Shown: positions 38,496 to 49,917 of the stretch, piece after piece
How positions within the stretch are numbered: position 1 is the stretch's first letter
Layout: the number at the start of each line of letters is the position of its first letter
NCBI RefSeq assembly: GCF_001425235.1
Contig: NZ_LMEA01000007.1
Location: 680,930-744,929, forward strand
DNA: 64,000 bases
Origin: Devosia sp. Root413D1
GTDB taxonomy: Bacteria; Pseudomonadota; Alphaproteobacteria; Rhizobiales; Devosiaceae
Direction of reading: 5' to 3'
Position numbers and translations under genes: made by a program
Notes under the pieces: model-generated
Told to the model about the DNA's origin: nothing
Databases searched by the model: none
The model's input: only the letters and a program-made list of their open reading frames with translations

Positions 38496-38816
38496 TCAGC
38501 CCTTCAGCGAGTTGACGTCTTCCACGGCGATGGAGCCGCGGTTGCGATAGAAGATGACGAGGATGGCGAGACCGATCGCCGCTTCGGCGGCGGCGACCGT
38601 GAGGATCAACAGCGCAAACACCTGTCCGGCGAGGTCGCCCAGCTGCGACGAGAACGCCACGAAGTTGATGTTCACTGCCAGGAGGATCAGTTCCACCGAC
38701 ATCAGGATGACGATGATGTTCTTCCTGTTGAGGAAGATCCCGAACACGCCCAGCGTGAAAAGGATCGCCCCGACGGTCAGGTAGTGCCCGAGCCCGATGC
38801 CTGTTGCTGCCAGCAT
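38496..38816 (-). CDS. nuoK: NADH-quinone oxidoreductase subunit K
   Basis: Small membrane subunit with three helices that carries two buried Glu residues used in proton transfer: here in [19 protein letters not shown] and [20 protein letters not shown]. The product has 106 residues. It abuts nuoJ directly (no gap). Confidence 0.95.
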   Translation of the reverse strand: MLAATGIGLGHYLTVGAILFTLGVFGIFLNRKNIIVILMSVELILLAVNINFVAFSSQLGDLAGQVFALLILTVAAAEAAIGLAILVIFYRNRGSIAVEDVNSLKG

Positions 38817-39425
38817 TTAGAGCCCCTGCCCCGATTTGACCTTGACCAGTTCCGTGCCTTCCGAGCGCTTGCGCCCGGTCTGGCGGAACACATCCTGCCG
38901 CTTGACGTTCGACTTGTGCCGCAGCGTCAGGACGATCGCGCCGATCATGGCGACCAGCAGCACGCCGGCAGCGCCCTGGAACAGGAAGACGTAGCGCGTG
39001 TAGAGCAACTGCCCGATGGCGCGGGTATTGTCGATCGCCGCATCCATCGGCACCGCGGCCACCGCCCCGCCATCGACCGGCAGCACAAAACTCCCCGCCA
39101 CCAGCAGCAGCTCGAGCAAGAGGATCACGCCGACCACCACGCCCACCGGCGCGTATTGCAGCATGCCCTGGCGCAGCGAGGCGAAATCGACATCGAGCAT
39201 CATGGTGACGAACAGGAACAGCACCGCGACCGCGCCGACATAGACGACGATCAGGATCAACGCCAGGAACTCGGCCCCGGCCAGCATGAACAGGCCGGCC
39301 GAATTGACGAACGCCAGGATCAGGAACAGCACCGAGTGCACGGGATTGCGCGCCGCGATCACCATCAGCGCCGAAGCGACGGTGATGACCGAGAACACAT
39401 AAAAGAAGAACAGCGGCAGCGTCAT
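38817..39425 (-). CDS. nuoJ: NADH-quinone oxidoreductase subunit J
   Basis: Five-helix membrane subunit next to NuoH and NuoK. The 202-residue product has the conserved AEFLALILIVVYVGAVAVLF segment with the pi-bulge region. The C-terminal tail is long, basic and probably cytoplasmic (KRQDVFRQTGRKRSEGTELV). Lies 9 bp after nuoI. Confidence 0.95.
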   Translation of the reverse strand: MTLPLFFFYVFSVITVASALMVIAARNPVHSVLFLILAFVNSAGLFMLAGAEFLALILIVVYVGAVAVLFLFVTMMLDVDFASLRQGMLQYAPVGVVVGVILLLELLLVAGSFVLPVDGGAVAAVPMDAAIDNTRAIGQLLYTRYVFLFQGAAGVLLVAMIGAIVLTLRHKSNVKRQDVFRQTGRKRSEGTELVKVKSGQGL

Positions 39426-39434
39426 CTCGATCCC

Positions 39435-39923
39435 TTACCGGTACGGCGCGTCGGCGGCGAGGTTGGCCGCGATCTCGCGCTCCCAACGGTCGCCATTGGC
39501 GAGCAGCTTCTCTTTCGAGAAATACAGCTCCTCGCGCGTTTCGGTCGCGAACTCGAAGTTCGGCCCTTCGACGATCGCGTCGACCGGGCAAGCTTCCTGG
39601 CAGAAGCCGCAATAGATGCACTTCACCATGTCGATGTCATAGCGCACCGTCCGGCGGGTACCGTCGTTCTGGCGCGGGCCGGCCTCGATGGTGATGGCCT
39701 GCGCTGGGCAGATCGCTTCGCAGAGCTTGCAGGCGATGCAGCGCTCTTCGCCGTTGGGATAGCGGCGCAGCGCGTGCTCGCCGCGGAAGCGTGGCGAATA
39801 TGGGATCTTCTCGAACGGGTAGTTCACCGTCTTCTTGGGTGCGAAGAAGTACTTCATCGCGAGGAAGAAGGCGCCGACGAACTCACGCAGCAGCAGGCCG
39901 TTGAGGAACTGGGCGAAACGCAT
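39435..39923 (-). CDS. nuoI: NADH-quinone oxidoreductase subunit I
   Basis: Peripheral-arm subunit with two 4Fe-4S clusters (N6a, N6b). The 162-residue product has both ferredoxin motifs: [16 protein letters not shown] and [16 protein letters not shown]. Start shares one base with the nuoH stop (TGATG), a sign of coupled translation. Confidence 0.97.
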   Translation of the reverse strand: MRFAQFLNGLLLREFVGAFFLAMKYFFAPKKTVNYPFEKIPYSPRFRGEHALRRYPNGEERCIACKLCEAICPAQAITIEAGPRQNDGTRRTVRYDIDMVKCIYCGFCQEACPVDAIVEGPNFEFATETREELYFSKEKLLANGDRWEREIAANLAADAPYR

Positions 39924-41020
39924 CAGACGGACCCTCCGTGCCAGCCCCAGCCGGTGAGCTGGAGAACCGCGGCGACGACGACCACCATGAGCAGCGAGAT
40001 CGGCAGGAAAACCTTCCAGCCGATACGCATCAGCTGGTCATAGCGGTAGCGCGGCACGATCGCCTTGGCCATCGCGAACATGAAAAACACCAGGCAGAGC
40101 TTGAGGACGAACCAGACCACACCAGGGATCCAGGTGAACGGCGGCAGGTCGATCGGCGCCGCCCAGCCCCCGAGGAACAGGATCGTCGTCATGCAGCACA
40201 TCAGGATGATGGCGATGTACTCGCCGAGCATGAACAGCAGGTACGGGGTCGAGGAGTACTCGACCATGTAGCCGGCCACCAGCTCGGATTCACCTTCCGG
40301 CAGGTCGAACGGCGGGCGGTTAGTTTCCGCCAGGGCCGAGACGTAGAAGATCACGAACATCGGGAACAGCGGCAGCCAGTACCAGTTCAGGACACTGAGC
40401 CACGGCACGCCGAGCATATGCGCGATGCCACCCGACTGCTGCGCCACCACGATATCGGTGAGGTTCAGCGAGCCGACCACCAGCAGCACCGTGATGATCA
40501 CGAGGCCGATCGAGACTTCGTACGACACCATCTGCGCTGCCGAACGGAGCGCACCGAGGAAGGCGTACTTCGAGTTCGAAGCCCAGCCGCCCATGATGAT
40601 GCCGTATACGCCCAGCGACGAGATGGCGAAGATGTAGAGGATGCCGACATTGATGTTGGCCAGTGCCCACCCCTTGTCGAAGGGGATCACGGCATAGGCC
40701 GAGAGCGCCAGGATGGAGGTCACCAGCGGCGCCAGGATGAACAGCACCTTGTCCGAACTTGCCGGAATTACAGGCTCTTTGAGGACGAACTTCAACAAGT
40801 CCGCGAAGCTCTGCAACAGCCCGAACGGGCCGACGACGTTGGGGCCGCGACGCTGTTGCACCGCCGCCCAGATCTTGCGGTCGGCGAGCAGGATATACGC
40901 GGTGAACAACAGCAGCGCGATGAGCAGCAGCAGCCCCTTGTAGATGAAGCCGACCTGTTCACCCCACCCGAAGATCGGGATACCGAGCAGGTAGTCCAGC
41001 GCTGAAACAACGAAATCCAT
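39923..41020 (-). CDS. nuoH: NADH-quinone oxidoreductase subunit H
   Basis: Membrane subunit that forms most of the quinone-binding chamber with NuoB and NuoD. The 365-residue protein has eight or nine helices and the conserved loop [20 protein letters not shown] and [20 protein letters not shown] (acidic quinone-channel loop). 9 bp after nuoG. Confidence 0.96.
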   Translation of the reverse strand: MDFVVSALDYLLGIPIFGWGEQVGFIYKGLLLLIALLLFTAYILLADRKIWAAVQQRRGPNVVGPFGLLQSFADLLKFVLKEPVIPASSDKVLFILAPLVTSILALSAYAVIPFDKGWALANINVGILYIFAISSLGVYGIIMGGWASNSKYAFLGALRSAAQMVSYEVSIGLVIITVLLVVGSLNLTDIVVAQQSGGIAHMLGVPWLSVLNWYWLPLFPMFVIFYVSALAETNRPPFDLPEGESELVAGYMVEYSSTPYLLFMLGEYIAIILMCCMTTILFLGGWAAPIDLPPFTWIPGVVWFVLKLCLVFFMFAMAKAIVPRYRYDQLMRIGWKVFLPISLLMVVVVAAVLQLTGWGWHGGSV

Positions 41021-41029
41021 CTGGGCCCC

Positions 41030-43141
41030 TTACTCTGCTGCCTGCCGGAGACCGGCCTGCAGCGCGGCGCATTCGCCCATCGTCGCGGACGACCGCGCGA
41101 TCGGGTTGGTGAGGTAGAAGTCGGCAACCGGTGAGGTGAAGGTCGCGGACTTGGTCTTGATCGCGGCGCCGGCGAGCTTCTTCACATCGGCCAGCGAACC
41201 CTGGGCGATCTGGTCGAGCCGCGCCAGGTGCGGGAACTCGGCATAGATCGCGGCGCGCAACTGGCTGAGCGAGTTGAACGGCAGCGGCTGGCCGAGCACG
41301 GCGCTGAGCGCCCGGAAAATCGCCCAGTCTTCCTTCGCCTCGCCCGGCGGGAACACGGCGCGCTCGGCGAGCTGCACGCGACCCTCGGTGTTGACATAGG
41401 TGCCCGACTTCTCGGTGTAGGCGGCAGACGGCAGGATCACGTCGGCGCGGTGTGCGCCGGCATCGCCATGCGTGCCGACATAGACGACGAACGCTTTGCC
41501 CATCGCCGAGGTGTCGTACTCATCGGCACCGAGCAGGAACAGCACGTCGAGCTCGCCCTTGCCGGCAAGGCCGATCTGGTCGGCCGAACAGACGCCGCCG
41601 TCATGCGGCACGAAACCGATATCGAGGCCGCCGACGCGACCGGCGGCATTGTGCAGCAGCGCGAGGCCATTCCAGTCTTCCGCGGCGCCCGAGCCGGTGG
41701 CCAGCTTGGCCGCCATGGCGAGGACGTCACGGCCGATCTGCTTGGAATGCGCGGCGCCATGCGACACGGCGCCCTCGCCCACGATGATCAGCGGACGCAC
41801 AGCCTTCGACAGGATCTCGCCGAAGCTGCCCTTGCGCGCCACGAGGTCGGCCAGCGCCGACAGCCCGTTGCCCAGGTACTCGTACTTGTAGGTGAGGTCC
41901 GCATTGTCGCCGATCACCGCGATCGGGGTATTCTTTGCACGCCAGGCCTTGCGGATGCGCGCGTTGACCAGCGCCGCTTCCTTGCGCGGGTTCGAGCCGA
42001 TGATCAGGATCGCATCGGCCTCTTCGATGCCCGCAATGGTCGGGTTGAAGATATAGGCCGAGCGCGGCATCGATGGGTCGATCCCCGACATTGCCGGACG
42101 GCAATCGGTCATGCCCGAGCCGAGCGAGCTCATCAGCGCCTTGAGGGCATACATGTCCTCGACGGCCGCCAGGTCGCCGGCAATGGCGCCGACCTTGTTG
42201 CCGCCGCCCGAAGCTTTGATCGCCTTGGCGATGGCGGCAAACGCCTCATCCCACGACGCCGGCTTCAGCTTGCCGCCGGAGCGAACATAGGGGCGATCGA
42301 GGCGCTGGCTCTTGAGGCCATCCCAGATGAAGCGGGTCTTGTCCGAAATCCACTCTTCGTTGATCGCCTCGTTGACGCGCGGCAGGATGCGCATCACTTC
42401 GCGGCCACGGCTGTCGACGCGGATGTTGGAGCCGACCGCGTCCATCACGTCGATGGTCTCGGTCTTCACCAGCTCCCACGGACGCGCATGGAACGCGTAG
42501 GGCTTACTGGTGAGCGCACCCACCGGGCAGAGGTCGATGACGTTGCCCTGCAGCTCGCTGGTCAGCGCCTGCTCGAGATACGAGGTGATCTCGGCGTCTT
42601 CACCGCGGCCGAGCAGGCCCATCTCGGTGATGCCGGCAACCTCGGTGGTGAAACGGACGCAGCGCGTGCAGTGAATGCAACGGTTCATCTCGGTCTTCAC
42701 CAGCGGCCCGAGATACTTGTCCTCGACGGCGCGCTTGTTCTCGGCGAAGCGGTTCTTGTCCACGCCATAGGCCATGGCCTGGTCCTGCAGGTCGCACTCG
42801 CCACCCTGGTCGCAGATCGGGCAATCCAGCGGGTGGTTGATGAGCAGGAATTCCATCACCCCTTCGCGGGCCTTCTTGACCATCGGGGTGTTGGTGAACA
42901 TCTCCGGCGGCTCGCCGTTCGGGCCGGGACGCAGGTCCTTGACCGACATGGCGCAGCTGGCCTGCGGCTTGGGCGGGCCACCCTTCACCTCGACGAGGCA
43001 CATGCGGCAATTGCCCGCCACCGACAGGCGCTCGTGGTAGCAGAAGCGCGGGATTTCCGCGCCGGCTGCTTCCGCGGCTTGCATCAGGGTGTAGTAATCG
43101 GGGACCTCGACGAGCGTACCGTCGACTTTGATGCTGGCCAT
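41030..43141 (-). CDS. nuoG: NADH-quinone oxidoreductase subunit G
   Basis: Large peripheral subunit relaying electrons. The 703-residue product has an N-terminal 2Fe-2S ferredoxin ([19 protein letters not shown], then C at KPQASC), the His/Cys cluster site [18 protein letters not shown], 4Fe-4S cysteines CIHCTRC, and a long molybdopterin-oxidoreductase-like domain that no longer binds a cofactor. 5 bp after nuoF. Confidence 0.96.
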   Translation of the reverse strand: MASIKVDGTLVEVPDYYTLMQAAEAAGAEIPRFCYHERLSVAGNCRMCLVEVKGGPPKPQASCAMSVKDLRPGPNGEPPEMFTNTPMVKKAREGVMEFLLINHPLDCPICDQGGECDLQDQAMAYGVDKNRFAENKRAVEDKYLGPLVKTEMNRCIHCTRCVRFTTEVAGITEMGLLGRGEDAEITSYLEQALTSELQGNVIDLCPVGALTSKPYAFHARPWELVKTETIDVMDAVGSNIRVDSRGREVMRILPRVNEAINEEWISDKTRFIWDGLKSQRLDRPYVRSGGKLKPASWDEAFAAIAKAIKASGGGNKVGAIAGDLAAVEDMYALKALMSSLGSGMTDCRPAMSGIDPSMPRSAYIFNPTIAGIEEADAILIIGSNPRKEAALVNARIRKAWRAKNTPIAVIGDNADLTYKYEYLGNGLSALADLVARKGSFGEILSKAVRPLIIVGEGAVSHGAAHSKQIGRDVLAMAAKLATGSGAAEDWNGLALLHNAAGRVGGLDIGFVPHDGGVCSADQIGLAGKGELDVLFLLGADEYDTSAMGKAFVVYVGTHGDAGAHRADVILPSAAYTEKSGTYVNTEGRVQLAERAVFPPGEAKEDWAIFRALSAVLGQPLPFNSLSQLRAAIYAEFPHLARLDQIAQGSLADVKKLAGAAIKTKSATFTSPVADFYLTNPIARSSATMGECAALQAGLRQAAE

Positions 43142-43146
43142 TGGCC

Positions 43147-44460
43147 TTACTCCGCCGCGATCGAGGGCACGGCGCCCTCGCTGGTCGAGGACCAGGTGTA
43201 TTGGTCGATCCGCGCCTCGATGACGTCGCGGAAGTTGCGGATCAGGCCCTGCACCGGCCAGGCCGCCGCATCGCCGAGCGCACAGATGGTGTGCCCTTCG
43301 ATCTGCTTGGTCACATCGAACAGCATGTCGATTTCGCGCTTCTGGGCGCGGCCTTCGACCATGCGTTCCATGACACGCATCATCCAGCCGGTGCCTTCAC
43401 GGCACGGCGTGCACTGGCCGCAGCTCTCATGCTTGAAGAACGCCTGGATGCGCCAGATCGCCTTGATGATGTCGGCCGACTTGTCGAGCACGATCATGCC
43501 GCCGGTGCCGAACGAGGACTTCTTCTCGCGCAGCCCGTCGAAATCCATGATCGCGGTGCGCATGTCTTCGCCGCGCACCACCGGGCAGGACGCGCCGCCG
43601 GGGATCACCGCGAGCAGGTTATCCCAGCCGCCGCGGATGCCGCCGCAATGCTTTTCGATCAGCTCTTCGAAGGTGCAGCCCATCGCATCCTCGAACACCG
43701 CCGGCTTGTTGACGTGGCCCGAGGCCATGAACAGCTTGGTACCGGTATTGTTGGGCCGGCCGATGCCGCCGAACCAGGCGCCGCCGCGGCGCAGGATCTC
43801 AGGCACCACGGCAATGGATTCGACGTTGTTCACCGTGGTCGGGTTGCCGTAGACGCCCATCGCCGCCGGGAACGGCGGCTTCAGGCGCGGCTGGCCCTTC
43901 TTGCCCTCGAGCGACTCCATCAGCGCGGTTTCTTCGCCGCAGATGTAGGCGCCGGCGCCGTGATGGACCACGATCTCGAAGTCCCAGCCATGCACGTTGT
44001 TCTTGCCGATCAGCTTGGCGTCATAGGCCTGCTGCACGGCGGCTTCGAAATTCTGCCGCTCGCGGATGAACTCGCCGCGGATGTAGACATAGGCGATGTG
44101 TGCGCCCATGGCGCGGCCGGCGAGCAGGCACCCTTCGATCAGGTGATGCGGGTCGTGGCGCAGGATCTCGCGGTCCTTGCAGGTGCCAGGCTCGGACTCG
44201 TCGGCATTGACGAGGAGCTGGCTCGGACGGCCGTCATTGACGCCTTCCTTGGGCATGAAGGTCCATTTGAGCGCAGTCGGGAAACCGGCGCCGCCACGGC
44301 CACGCAGGCCCGAACCCTTGACCTCGTTGACGATCCAGTCGCGACCGTTGTCGATGAACTTCTTGGTATCGACCCAGCCGCCACGCGCCCGGGCGCCTTC
44401 GAGGCCCCAGTCGCCAGTGCCGTAGAGATTGGTGAAGATGCGATCCTGGTCAGCGAGCAT
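43147..44460 (-). CDS. nuoF: NADH-quinone oxidoreductase subunit F
   Basis: Holds the FMN and NADH site and cluster N3. The 437-residue product has the nucleotide-binding Gly-rich loop [16 protein letters not shown] and the 4Fe-4S motif [15 protein letters not shown]. Start ATG shares one base with the nuoE stop (TGATG). Confidence 0.97.
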   Translation of the reverse strand: MLADQDRIFTNLYGTGDWGLEGARARGGWVDTKKFIDNGRDWIVNEVKGSGLRGRGGAGFPTALKWTFMPKEGVNDGRPSQLLVNADESEPGTCKDREILRHDPHHLIEGCLLAGRAMGAHIAYVYIRGEFIRERQNFEAAVQQAYDAKLIGKNNVHGWDFEIVVHHGAGAYICGEETALMESLEGKKGQPRLKPPFPAAMGVYGNPTTVNNVESIAVVPEILRRGGAWFGGIGRPNNTGTKLFMASGHVNKPAVFEDAMGCTFEELIEKHCGGIRGGWDNLLAVIPGGASCPVVRGEDMRTAIMDFDGLREKKSSFGTGGMIVLDKSADIIKAIWRIQAFFKHESCGQCTPCREGTGWMMRVMERMVEGRAQKREIDMLFDVTKQIEGHTICALGDAAAWPVQGLIRNFRDVIEARIDQYTWSSTSEGAVPSIAAE

Positions 44461-45734
44461 CAGCGCGGGTCCTTCCCGAACACCTTGCGATATTCCTCGA
44501 CGCCGCCCTTAGCGAGCGCCTTGGCCTGCTTGATCCACTCATCGCGGGCCACCCGGCCCGGGAATGCGAGGTGATCTTCGAGCTTTGCGATATCGGCCTT
44601 CTTCAGCCCCGCCACCTGGGCCCAGGTGGTGATGCCGATGGCATTGAGCTTGCCCTCGAGCACCGGGCCGACGCCCGAGATCAGCTTGAGGTCATCCGGC
44701 GTGCCGGCAGGCGCCTGGAACAGTTTGGCGCCGCCATCCTCGCTCGGCGACACCGCGGTCGCCGGCGCGGGTGCGCGCTTGGCCTTGGTGTCGGTCTTAC
44801 CGGCATCGATCTTGCCGGCCGGCGATTCCGCGCCGGTGGCCGTCTCGCGCATCGCCCTGTTGGGTGTGCCGTCGGCCTTGGCCGCCTTGTTGGCGGCCTT
44901 GCGCTCGGCTTCGGCGGTCGCCGTCGAGACCTTCTCGGGCGACGGCGACTTCAGGGCCGGCGCCGTCTCTTCCGTCGTGGTGTTCTTGCGTCCGGCAGCG
45001 GTCGGCGCAGCGGCGGCAGGAGCGGGCGCAGCGGCGGCGGGAGCCGCAGGAGCCGCGGCGCCCGGAGCAGTCGCGGGAGCGGCCGGCGGCGGCGGGAACG
45101 GCTTGTAGGTGCGCTTGGCGGTCGGCTTTTCGAGCAGCGTCGTCTGGCCACCCTCGGCAGCCGCGAACTGACGGGCGACCTGCGGGCCGGGCTTCACATC
45201 GCTGCCCTTGCCGGCGGCAAACTTGTCGAGGATCGCCTCAAAGCTCTCGACCGTCAGGTCTTCGTAGGTGTCGCTGCCCACCATCACCAGCGGCGCATTC
45301 ACGCAGGCGCCAAGGCACTCAACCTCTTCCCAGCTGAGGGTACCCTCGGCATTGGTCTCGAACGGGTTGTGGTTGATGCGGCGCTCGCAGATATGGCGGA
45401 TGTCCTCGGCGCCACGCAGCATGCACGGCGTCGTGCCGCACACCTGGATGTGGGCGCGGGTGCCGACCGGCTGCAGCAGGAACTGCGTGTAGAAGGTCGC
45501 GACTTCCAGCACCCGGATATAGGGCATCTCGAGCAGCTTGCCGACCGCTTCGATCGCGGCGCGGCTAACCCAACCCTGCTGCTCCTGGGCGCGGAACAGC
45601 ACCGGAATCACGGCCGACTGCTGACGGCCCGGCGGATACTCCGCCATCTTCTTTTCGGCCCAGGCCTGGTTTTCCTTCGTGAAGGCGAAGGTAGTCGGCT
45701 GGACGGCCTCATCTGCTAAACGGCGGACGGACAT
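44460..45734 (-). CDS. nuoE: NADH-quinone oxidoreductase subunit E with C-terminal extension
   Basis: Carries the 2Fe-2S cluster N1a: cysteines in [14 protein letters not shown] and CLGACVNAP. The conserved NuoE core ends near residue 200 of 424. It is followed by a long Ala/Pro/Lys-rich, probably disordered linker (about 205-345, including runs such as [18 protein letters not shown]) and a helix-hairpin-helix-like domain at the C-terminus ([20 protein letters not shown], then [19 protein letters not shown]). The standard enteric protein has about 165 residues. Extended NuoE proteins are known in Rhizobiales; the job of the HhH domain is unknown. Confidence 0.94.
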   Translation of the reverse strand: MSVRRLADEAVQPTTFAFTKENQAWAEKKMAEYPPGRQQSAVIPVLFRAQEQQGWVSRAAIEAVGKLLEMPYIRVLEVATFYTQFLLQPVGTRAHIQVCGTTPCMLRGAEDIRHICERRINHNPFETNAEGTLSWEEVECLGACVNAPLVMVGSDTYEDLTVESFEAILDKFAAGKGSDVKPGPQVARQFAAAEGGQTTLLEKPTAKRTYKPFPPPPAAPATAPGAAAPAAPAAAAPAPAAAAPTAAGRKNTTTEETAPALKSPSPEKVSTATAEAERKAANKAAKADGTPNRAMRETATGAESPAGKIDAGKTDTKAKRAPAPATAVSPSEDGGAKLFQAPAGTPDDLKLISGVGPVLEGKLNAIGITTWAQVAGLKKADIAKLEDHLAFPGRVARDEWIKQAKALAKGGVEEYRKVFGKDPR

Positions 45735-46924
45735 TACCGATCGACCTCACCAAACACGATATCGAGCGAACCGAGGATAGCGGCGACGTCGGCCAGCATG
45801 TGTCCCCGGCAGAGGAAATCCATTGCCTGCAGGTGCGCAAAGCCCGGCGCGCGGATCTTGCAGCGGTATGGCTTGTTGGTGCCGTCGCTGACCAGGTAGA
45901 CGCCGAACTCGCCCTTGGGCGCTTCGACTGCGGCATACACCTCACCGGCCGGCACCTTGTAGCCTTCGGTGTAAAGCTTGAAGTGATGGATCAGTGCTTC
46001 CATCGACTGCTTCATCTCGCCGCGCTTGGGCGGCACCACCTTGCCGTCGGTCGAGGCGACGGGCCCCTGCCCTTCGGGCGAATTCAACAGGTCGAGCACC
46101 TGCTTCATGATCCGGATCGACTGGCGCATCTCGTCCATGCGGACCAGGTAACGGTCGTAGCAATCACCGTTCTTGCCGATCGACACGTCGAACTCGAGCC
46201 GGTCGTAGCACTCATAGGGCTGCGACTTGCGCAGGTCCCAGGCATCGCCCGAGCCGCGCACCATCACGCCGGAAAAGCCCCACTTCCATGCATCTTCCGC
46301 CGACACCACGCCGATATCGGCGTTGCGCTGCATGTAGATGCGGTTGCCGGTGAGCAGTTTCTCGAGGTTGTCGAGCACCAGCAGGAACGGGTCGCAGAAC
46401 GCGCCGATATCGTCGATCAGCGCCTGCGGCAGATCCTGGTGCACGCCACCCGGACGGAAATAGGCCGCATGCATGCGGCTGCCCGAGGCGCGCTCGTAGA
46501 AGATCATCAGCTTCTCGCGCTCGTCGAACCCCCATAGCGGCGGGGTCAGCGCGCCGACGTCCATCGCCTGCGTCGTGCAGTTGAGCATGTGCGACAACAG
46601 CCGGCCGATCTCGGCATAAAGCACGCGGATCAGCTGGCCACGCAGCGGCACTTCGATGCCGAGCAGCTTTTCGACTGCGAGGCAGAAGGCATGCTCCTGA
46701 TTCATCGGCGCGACATAGTCGAGCCGGTCGAAATACGGCACGGCCTGCAGGTACGTCTTGGTCTCGATCAGCTTCTCGGTACCGCGATGCAGCAGCCCGA
46801 TATGCGGATCGACGCGCTCGACCACTTCGCCGTCGAGCTCGAGGATGAGGCGGAGCACACCGTGGGCGGAGGGATGGATCGGCCCAAAGTTGATGGTGAA
46901 GTTTCTTACATCGACTTCGGACAT
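45734..46924 (-). CDS. nuoD: NADH-quinone oxidoreductase subunit D
   Basis: Forms the quinone site with NuoB. The 396-residue protein starts [20 protein letters not shown], with the quinone-site His in HPSAHG, and includes [15 protein letters not shown] 46924 shares one base with the nuoC stop (TGATG); the longer frame upstream is a shadow of nuoC. NuoC and NuoD are separate here, not fused. Confidence 0.96.
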   Translation of the reverse strand: MSEVDVRNFTINFGPIHPSAHGVLRLILELDGEVVERVDPHIGLLHRGTEKLIETKTYLQAVPYFDRLDYVAPMNQEHAFCLAVEKLLGIEVPLRGQLIRVLYAEIGRLLSHMLNCTTQAMDVGALTPPLWGFDEREKLMIFYERASGSRMHAAYFRPGGVHQDLPQALIDDIGAFCDPFLLVLDNLEKLLTGNRIYMQRNADIGVVSAEDAWKWGFSGVMVRGSGDAWDLRKSQPYECYDRLEFDVSIGKNGDCYDRYLVRMDEMRQSIRIMKQVLDLLNSPEGQGPVASTDGKVVPPKRGEMKQSMEALIHHFKLYTEGYKVPAGEVYAAVEAPKGEFGVYLVSDGTNKPYRCKIRAPGFAHLQAMDFLCRGHMLADVAAILGSLDIVFGEVDR

Positions 46925-47535
46925 CAGTTCTTCGCCTTCTCGTCGCCGGGCAGCACGTAATCCGTACCCTCCCACGGTGACAGATAATCGAACTGCCGGA
47001 ATTCCTGCGGCAGCTTCACCGGCTCATAGACGACGCGCTTGCGCTCTTCGTCGTAGCGGACTTCGACGTAACCGGTGGTCGGGAAATCCTTGCGCAGCGG
47101 ATAGCCGTCAAAGCCATAGTCGGTCAGCAGCCGGCGGAGGTCCGGGTGGCCGGTGAACAGGATGCCGAACAGATCGTAGGTCTCGCGCTCGAACCAGTCG
47201 GCACCCGGGAACAGGCCGGTGATCGACTGCACCGGCTGGGTGTCGTCGGTGGAGAGCTTCAGCCGCACGCGCAGGTTCTGCTTGGGGCTCAGGAGGTGGT
47301 AGACCACGTCGAAGCGCTCTGCGCGCTCCGGATAGTCCACCCCGCACACGTCGGTGATACCGGCAAACGCCTCGTGATCGTGCAGGAACGTCGCGACATC
47401 GATGATCGCGTCGCGCTGCACCGAGAGCGTCAGTTCGCCGTAAGCCAGCTTGTGGTCGATGATTTTTTCGCCGAGCGCGTTGCGAGCGCGTTCAGCGAGC
47501 GCCGCGAGCGGTGAAGGAATGGGGCCGTCAGTCAT
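46924..47535 (-). CDS. nuoC: NADH-quinone oxidoreductase subunit C
   Basis: Peripheral-arm 30-kDa-type subunit that supports NuoD. The 203-residue product has the signature [21 protein letters not shown] start it at ATG 47535 ([15 protein letters not shown]); the longer frame runs into nuoB without similarity. It follows nuoB by 8 bp. Confidence 0.95.
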   Translation of the reverse strand: MTDGPIPSPLAALAERARNALGEKIIDHKLAYGELTLSVQRDAIIDVATFLHDHEAFAGITDVCGVDYPERAERFDVVYHLLSPKQNLRVRLKLSTDDTQPVQSITGLFPGADWFERETYDLFGILFTGHPDLRRLLTDYGFDGYPLRKDFPTTGYVEVRYDEERKRVVYEPVKLPQEFRQFDYLSPWEGTDYVLPGDEKAKN

Positions 47536-47543
47536 GGCCGGTC

Positions 47544-48119
47544 CTAACGTTCGATCGTGCCGGTGCGGCGGATTTTCTTCTGCAGCAACAGGATGCCGTA
47601 GAGCAGTGCCTCGGCGGTCGGCGGGCAGCCCGGAACATAGATGTCGACGGGCATGACGCGATCGCAGCCGCGCACCACAGAGTACGAATAGTGATAGTAG
47701 CCGCCGCCATTGGCGCAGCTGCCCATCGAGATGACGTAGCGCGGCTCCGGCATCTGGTCGTAGACCTTGCGCAGCGCCGGGGCCATCTTGTTGGTCAGCG
47801 TACCGGCGACGATCAGCACGTCCGCCTGGCGCGGCGAGGCGCGCGGCGCAGTGCCGAATCGCTCGATGTCGTAGCGCGGCATCGACATCTGGATCATTTC
47901 CACGGCGCAGCAGGCGAGGCCGGTCTGCATCCACATCAGCGAGCCGGTGCGTGCCCAGGTGATCAGCTGCGACGCTGTCGAAACCAGGAAGCCCTTGTCG
48001 GCGAGCTCGGCATTCACATCCGCCATGAACGGATCGTCGGCGCCGATCGGCTTGTTGGTGCGTGGGTCGATCAGGCCCTTGGGCTGCGGCGCGACCAGCG
48101 TCTGTTCACTCAATCCCAT
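47544..48119 (-). CDS. nuoB: NADH-quinone oxidoreductase subunit B
   Basis: Carries terminal cluster N2 that reduces quinone. The 191-residue product has the tandem cysteines [21 protein letters not shown] and [12 protein letters not shown] motif (here [14 protein letters not shown]). ATG 48119 overlaps the nuoA stop by 10 nt. Confidence 0.96.
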   Translation of the reverse strand: MGLSEQTLVAPQPKGLIDPRTNKPIGADDPFMADVNAELADKGFLVSTASQLITWARTGSLMWMQTGLACCAVEMIQMSMPRYDIERFGTAPRASPRQADVLIVAGTLTNKMAPALRKVYDQMPEPRYVISMGSCANGGGYYHYSYSVVRGCDRVMPVDIYVPGCPPTAEALLYGILLLQKKIRRTGTIER

Positions 48120-48475
48120 TCCAGCGCGCCCTTCTTCCATTCGTAGATGAAGCCGATAGTCAGCACGCCAAGGAAGATCATGACTGACCAGAAGCCGAAC
48201 CAGCCGACATCACGGAACGCCACGGCCCAGGGGAACAGCAGCGCCACTTCGAGATCGAAGACGATGAACAGGATCGACACCAGGTAGAAGCGCACATCGA
48301 ACTTCATGCGCGCATCGTCGAACGCTTCAAAACCCGCTTCAAACGCCGACACCTTCTCGGGGTCGGGCCGCTTGTAGGCAACGATGAAGGGGGCAACCAT
48401 GAGGGCCAGGCCGATAACGGCAGCCAGACCGACGAATATGATGATCGGCAGGTAGTTGCTGAGCAACTCGTTCAT
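48110..48475 (-). CDS. nuoA: NADH-quinone oxidoreductase subunit A
   Basis: First gene of the operon; three-helix membrane subunit near the quinone channel. The 121-residue product has the acidic loop [20 protein letters not shown] and [15 protein letters not shown]. Its promoter should lie in the 288 bp upstream. Confidence 0.95.
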   Translation of the reverse strand: MNELLSNYLPIIIFVGLAAVIGLALMVAPFIVAYKRPDPEKVSAFEAGFEAFDDARMKFDVRFYLVSILFIVFDLEVALLFPWAVAFRDVGWFGFWSVMIFLGVLTIGFIYEWKKGALEWD

Positions 48476-48763
48476 TGTGCAGCCTAATGGTCGGGCCGGC
48501 TGGAGTGGCCGGCTCGCGCGGCCAGACGGGCAATTTTGGGCCCCTCAGACGACGCGACTTCGTGTGGCACGGGCTTAGCCCACGCCTTGCAGCGATTCAA
48601 GAAAAACTAATGTTGATCATTACGCTCAACTTAGTACGGAAAACTGGCTGAGACGCCCTGCCCGCAACGGTCTTCCGGCTATTGGTGCCGCGTGAGTGTT
48701 CCACTCATGGTTGAGGCCCCGCAAACGCAATGCTGCGCCCGGCTATGTGACCCTCGGATTCGC
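48476..48763. other. Region upstream of nuoA
   Basis: No gene is seen. It must hold the nuo promoter on the minus strand. A candidate is TTGAAT then 17 bp then TAAGCC near 48570-48600, but the match is weak. The AT-richer stretch around 48600-48640 includes TTGATCATTACGCTCAA, an imperfect dyad whose spacing does not fit an FNR/FixK box. The outer membrane protein gene ends at its far side. Confidence 0.4.
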
Positions 48764-49306
48764 CTAGAAGTGGAACCGCGCGCCGAGGCTGAACTGGTCC
48801 TTGGGGTTGCCGCCCTCGAGGTCGAAGCCACGCAGGTATTCGGCATTCAACGAGATGTCGTCGGTGACGGCATACTCGAGGCCGCCGCCGGCAAGGAAGT
48901 CGCGCTCGCCGGTCCCGCTGAGTTCCATGCCATAGCCGGCCGAGGCATAGGCCAACAGGTCATCGGTCACCAGCACCCCGCCGCGACCGGTCACCTGGCC
49001 ATAGGCCGTATCGATTGTGTCGCCGGTCAGCCCGTGCAGGGCCACCTCGCCACCAATGAGGAAGAAGTCGAGTTGCGCGTTTACGCCGGCAGCGATTCCC
49101 GCGCCAACCTCGGTGCCGCGAGCCGGGCTGGACTGCACCACGCCGTAGACCCCGGCGTAAAAGCCGCTCCAGTTGAATCCCGTGGCGACCGGTACCGCGA
49201 CATCGCTCGAGCCCACTGGCACGGTGATCAGATCAGAAGCCGTCGCAGCGCCTGCCATGGCGGCCAGCAACGTTCCTGCAAACACCAGTCGCAATGGCAC
49301 CAGCAT
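48764..49306 (-). CDS. Small outer membrane beta-barrel protein
   Basis: The 180-residue product has a signal peptide (MLVPLRLVFAGTLLAAMAGA, cleavage near ATASD) and then alternating strands typical of OmpA-like or Omp25/31-type eight-stranded barrels: FNWSGFYAGVYGVV, a family start motif, and a final strand DQFSLGARFHF ending in Phe. ATG 49306 has AGGAG 8 nt upstream; the longer frame precedes the signal peptide and is unlikely. Function is probably structural or as a minor porin. Confidence 0.8.
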   Translation of the reverse strand: MLVPLRLVFAGTLLAAMAGAATASDLITVPVGSSDVAVPVATGFNWSGFYAGVYGVVQSSPARGTEVGAGIAAGVNAQLDFFLIGGEVALHGLTGDTIDTAYGQVTGRGGVLVTDDLLAYASAGYGMELSGTGERDFLAGGGLEYAVTDDISLNAEYLRGFDLEGGNPKDQFSLGARFHF

Positions 49307-49597
49307 GGCCGGTTTCTCCTGGATCGCCTCCAACAGTTCTAAATGCACGACACACATCCGCGGTTCCGTCAGGATTCGCGGAGACGTACATCTGAAATGT
49401 GGTGTGGCGGCGGCCATTGCAAGGACAGCCGCCCCCAAACCGTAACGAGCCGGCTACACGAGATCGTTCGGTGCACCTGGCTGGTTTTCTGGTTGGCAGG
49501 GGCATCAGACGCGCCCTCTTCGAGCATCGCCAACAATGACCGGCTTTGAGCTTCACGGTGGGGCTTTCGCCCGCAACCTTGCCTAACAGCGGGCATG
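49307..49597. other. Intergenic region between outer membrane protein gene and rpsU
   Basis: About 290 bp with no supported gene. Short open frames are all shadows or lack ribosome sites. It presumably carries the promoter of the outer membrane protein gene; no clear -35/-10 pair was recognised. Confidence 0.4.
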
Positions 49598-49622
49598 AAA
49601 AAACCCGCCGATGTGGCGGGTT
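49598..49622 (-). terminator. rpsU terminator
   Basis: AACCCGCC (49602-49609), loop of 5, GGCGGGTT (49615-49622); on the minus strand the stem is followed by TTTTTT (49603-49598). Perfect 8-bp stem with full T-run, 25 nt past the rpsU stop. Confidence 0.88.
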
Positions 49623-49647
49623 CGCTCTACTCGTCGATGCGCAGCGG

Positions 49648-49917
49648 CTAGCCGCCTCGAAGCGCCGAAGGCGCCTGGGCTCGCTGGAATGCCGGTTTCT
49701 TCACCGGGGCAGCGATCAGGCCTTCACGAATGGCGGTCTTGCGAGCGGCCTTGCGGCCCCGACGTACTGCCTCGGCGGCTTCACGAACCCGCTTTTCCGA
49801 CGGCTTCTCGTAATAGCTGCGGAGTTTCATCTCCCGGAAGACACCCTCACGCTGCAAGCGCTTCTTGAGTACCTTGAGAGCCTGATCGACGTTATTGTCG
49901 CGAACGAGAACCTGCAA
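49648..49917 (-). CDS. rpsU: 30S ribosomal protein S21
   Basis: Small-subunit protein near the anti-Shine-Dalgarno region. The 89-residue basic product starts [20 protein letters not shown], the standard alphaproteobacterial start, and has a long Ala/Arg-rich tail. The matching start codon is TTG 49917; an ATG 4 nt upstream is in another frame. A TTAGGA ribosome site lies about 10 nt upstream. Confidence 0.93.
   Translation of the reverse strand: MQVLVRDNNVDQALKVLKKRLQREGVFREMKLRSYYEKPSEKRVREAAEAVRRGRKAARKTAIREGLIAAPVKKPAFQRAQAPSALRGG

Noticed and set aside
36497..38515. 672-codon plus-strand frame opposite nuoL
   Set aside because: Very long but built of His/Arg/Asp/Gln-rich shadow sequence; nuoL on the other strand is unquestionable. 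The same applies to long frames opposite nuoM, nuoG, dnaE, bamA and lon.
48616..48632. FNR/FixK box TTGA...TCAA upstream of nuoA
   Set aside because: The half sites are separated by 9 bases, whereas FNR-type sites need TTGAT-N4-ATCAA; spacing is wrong.
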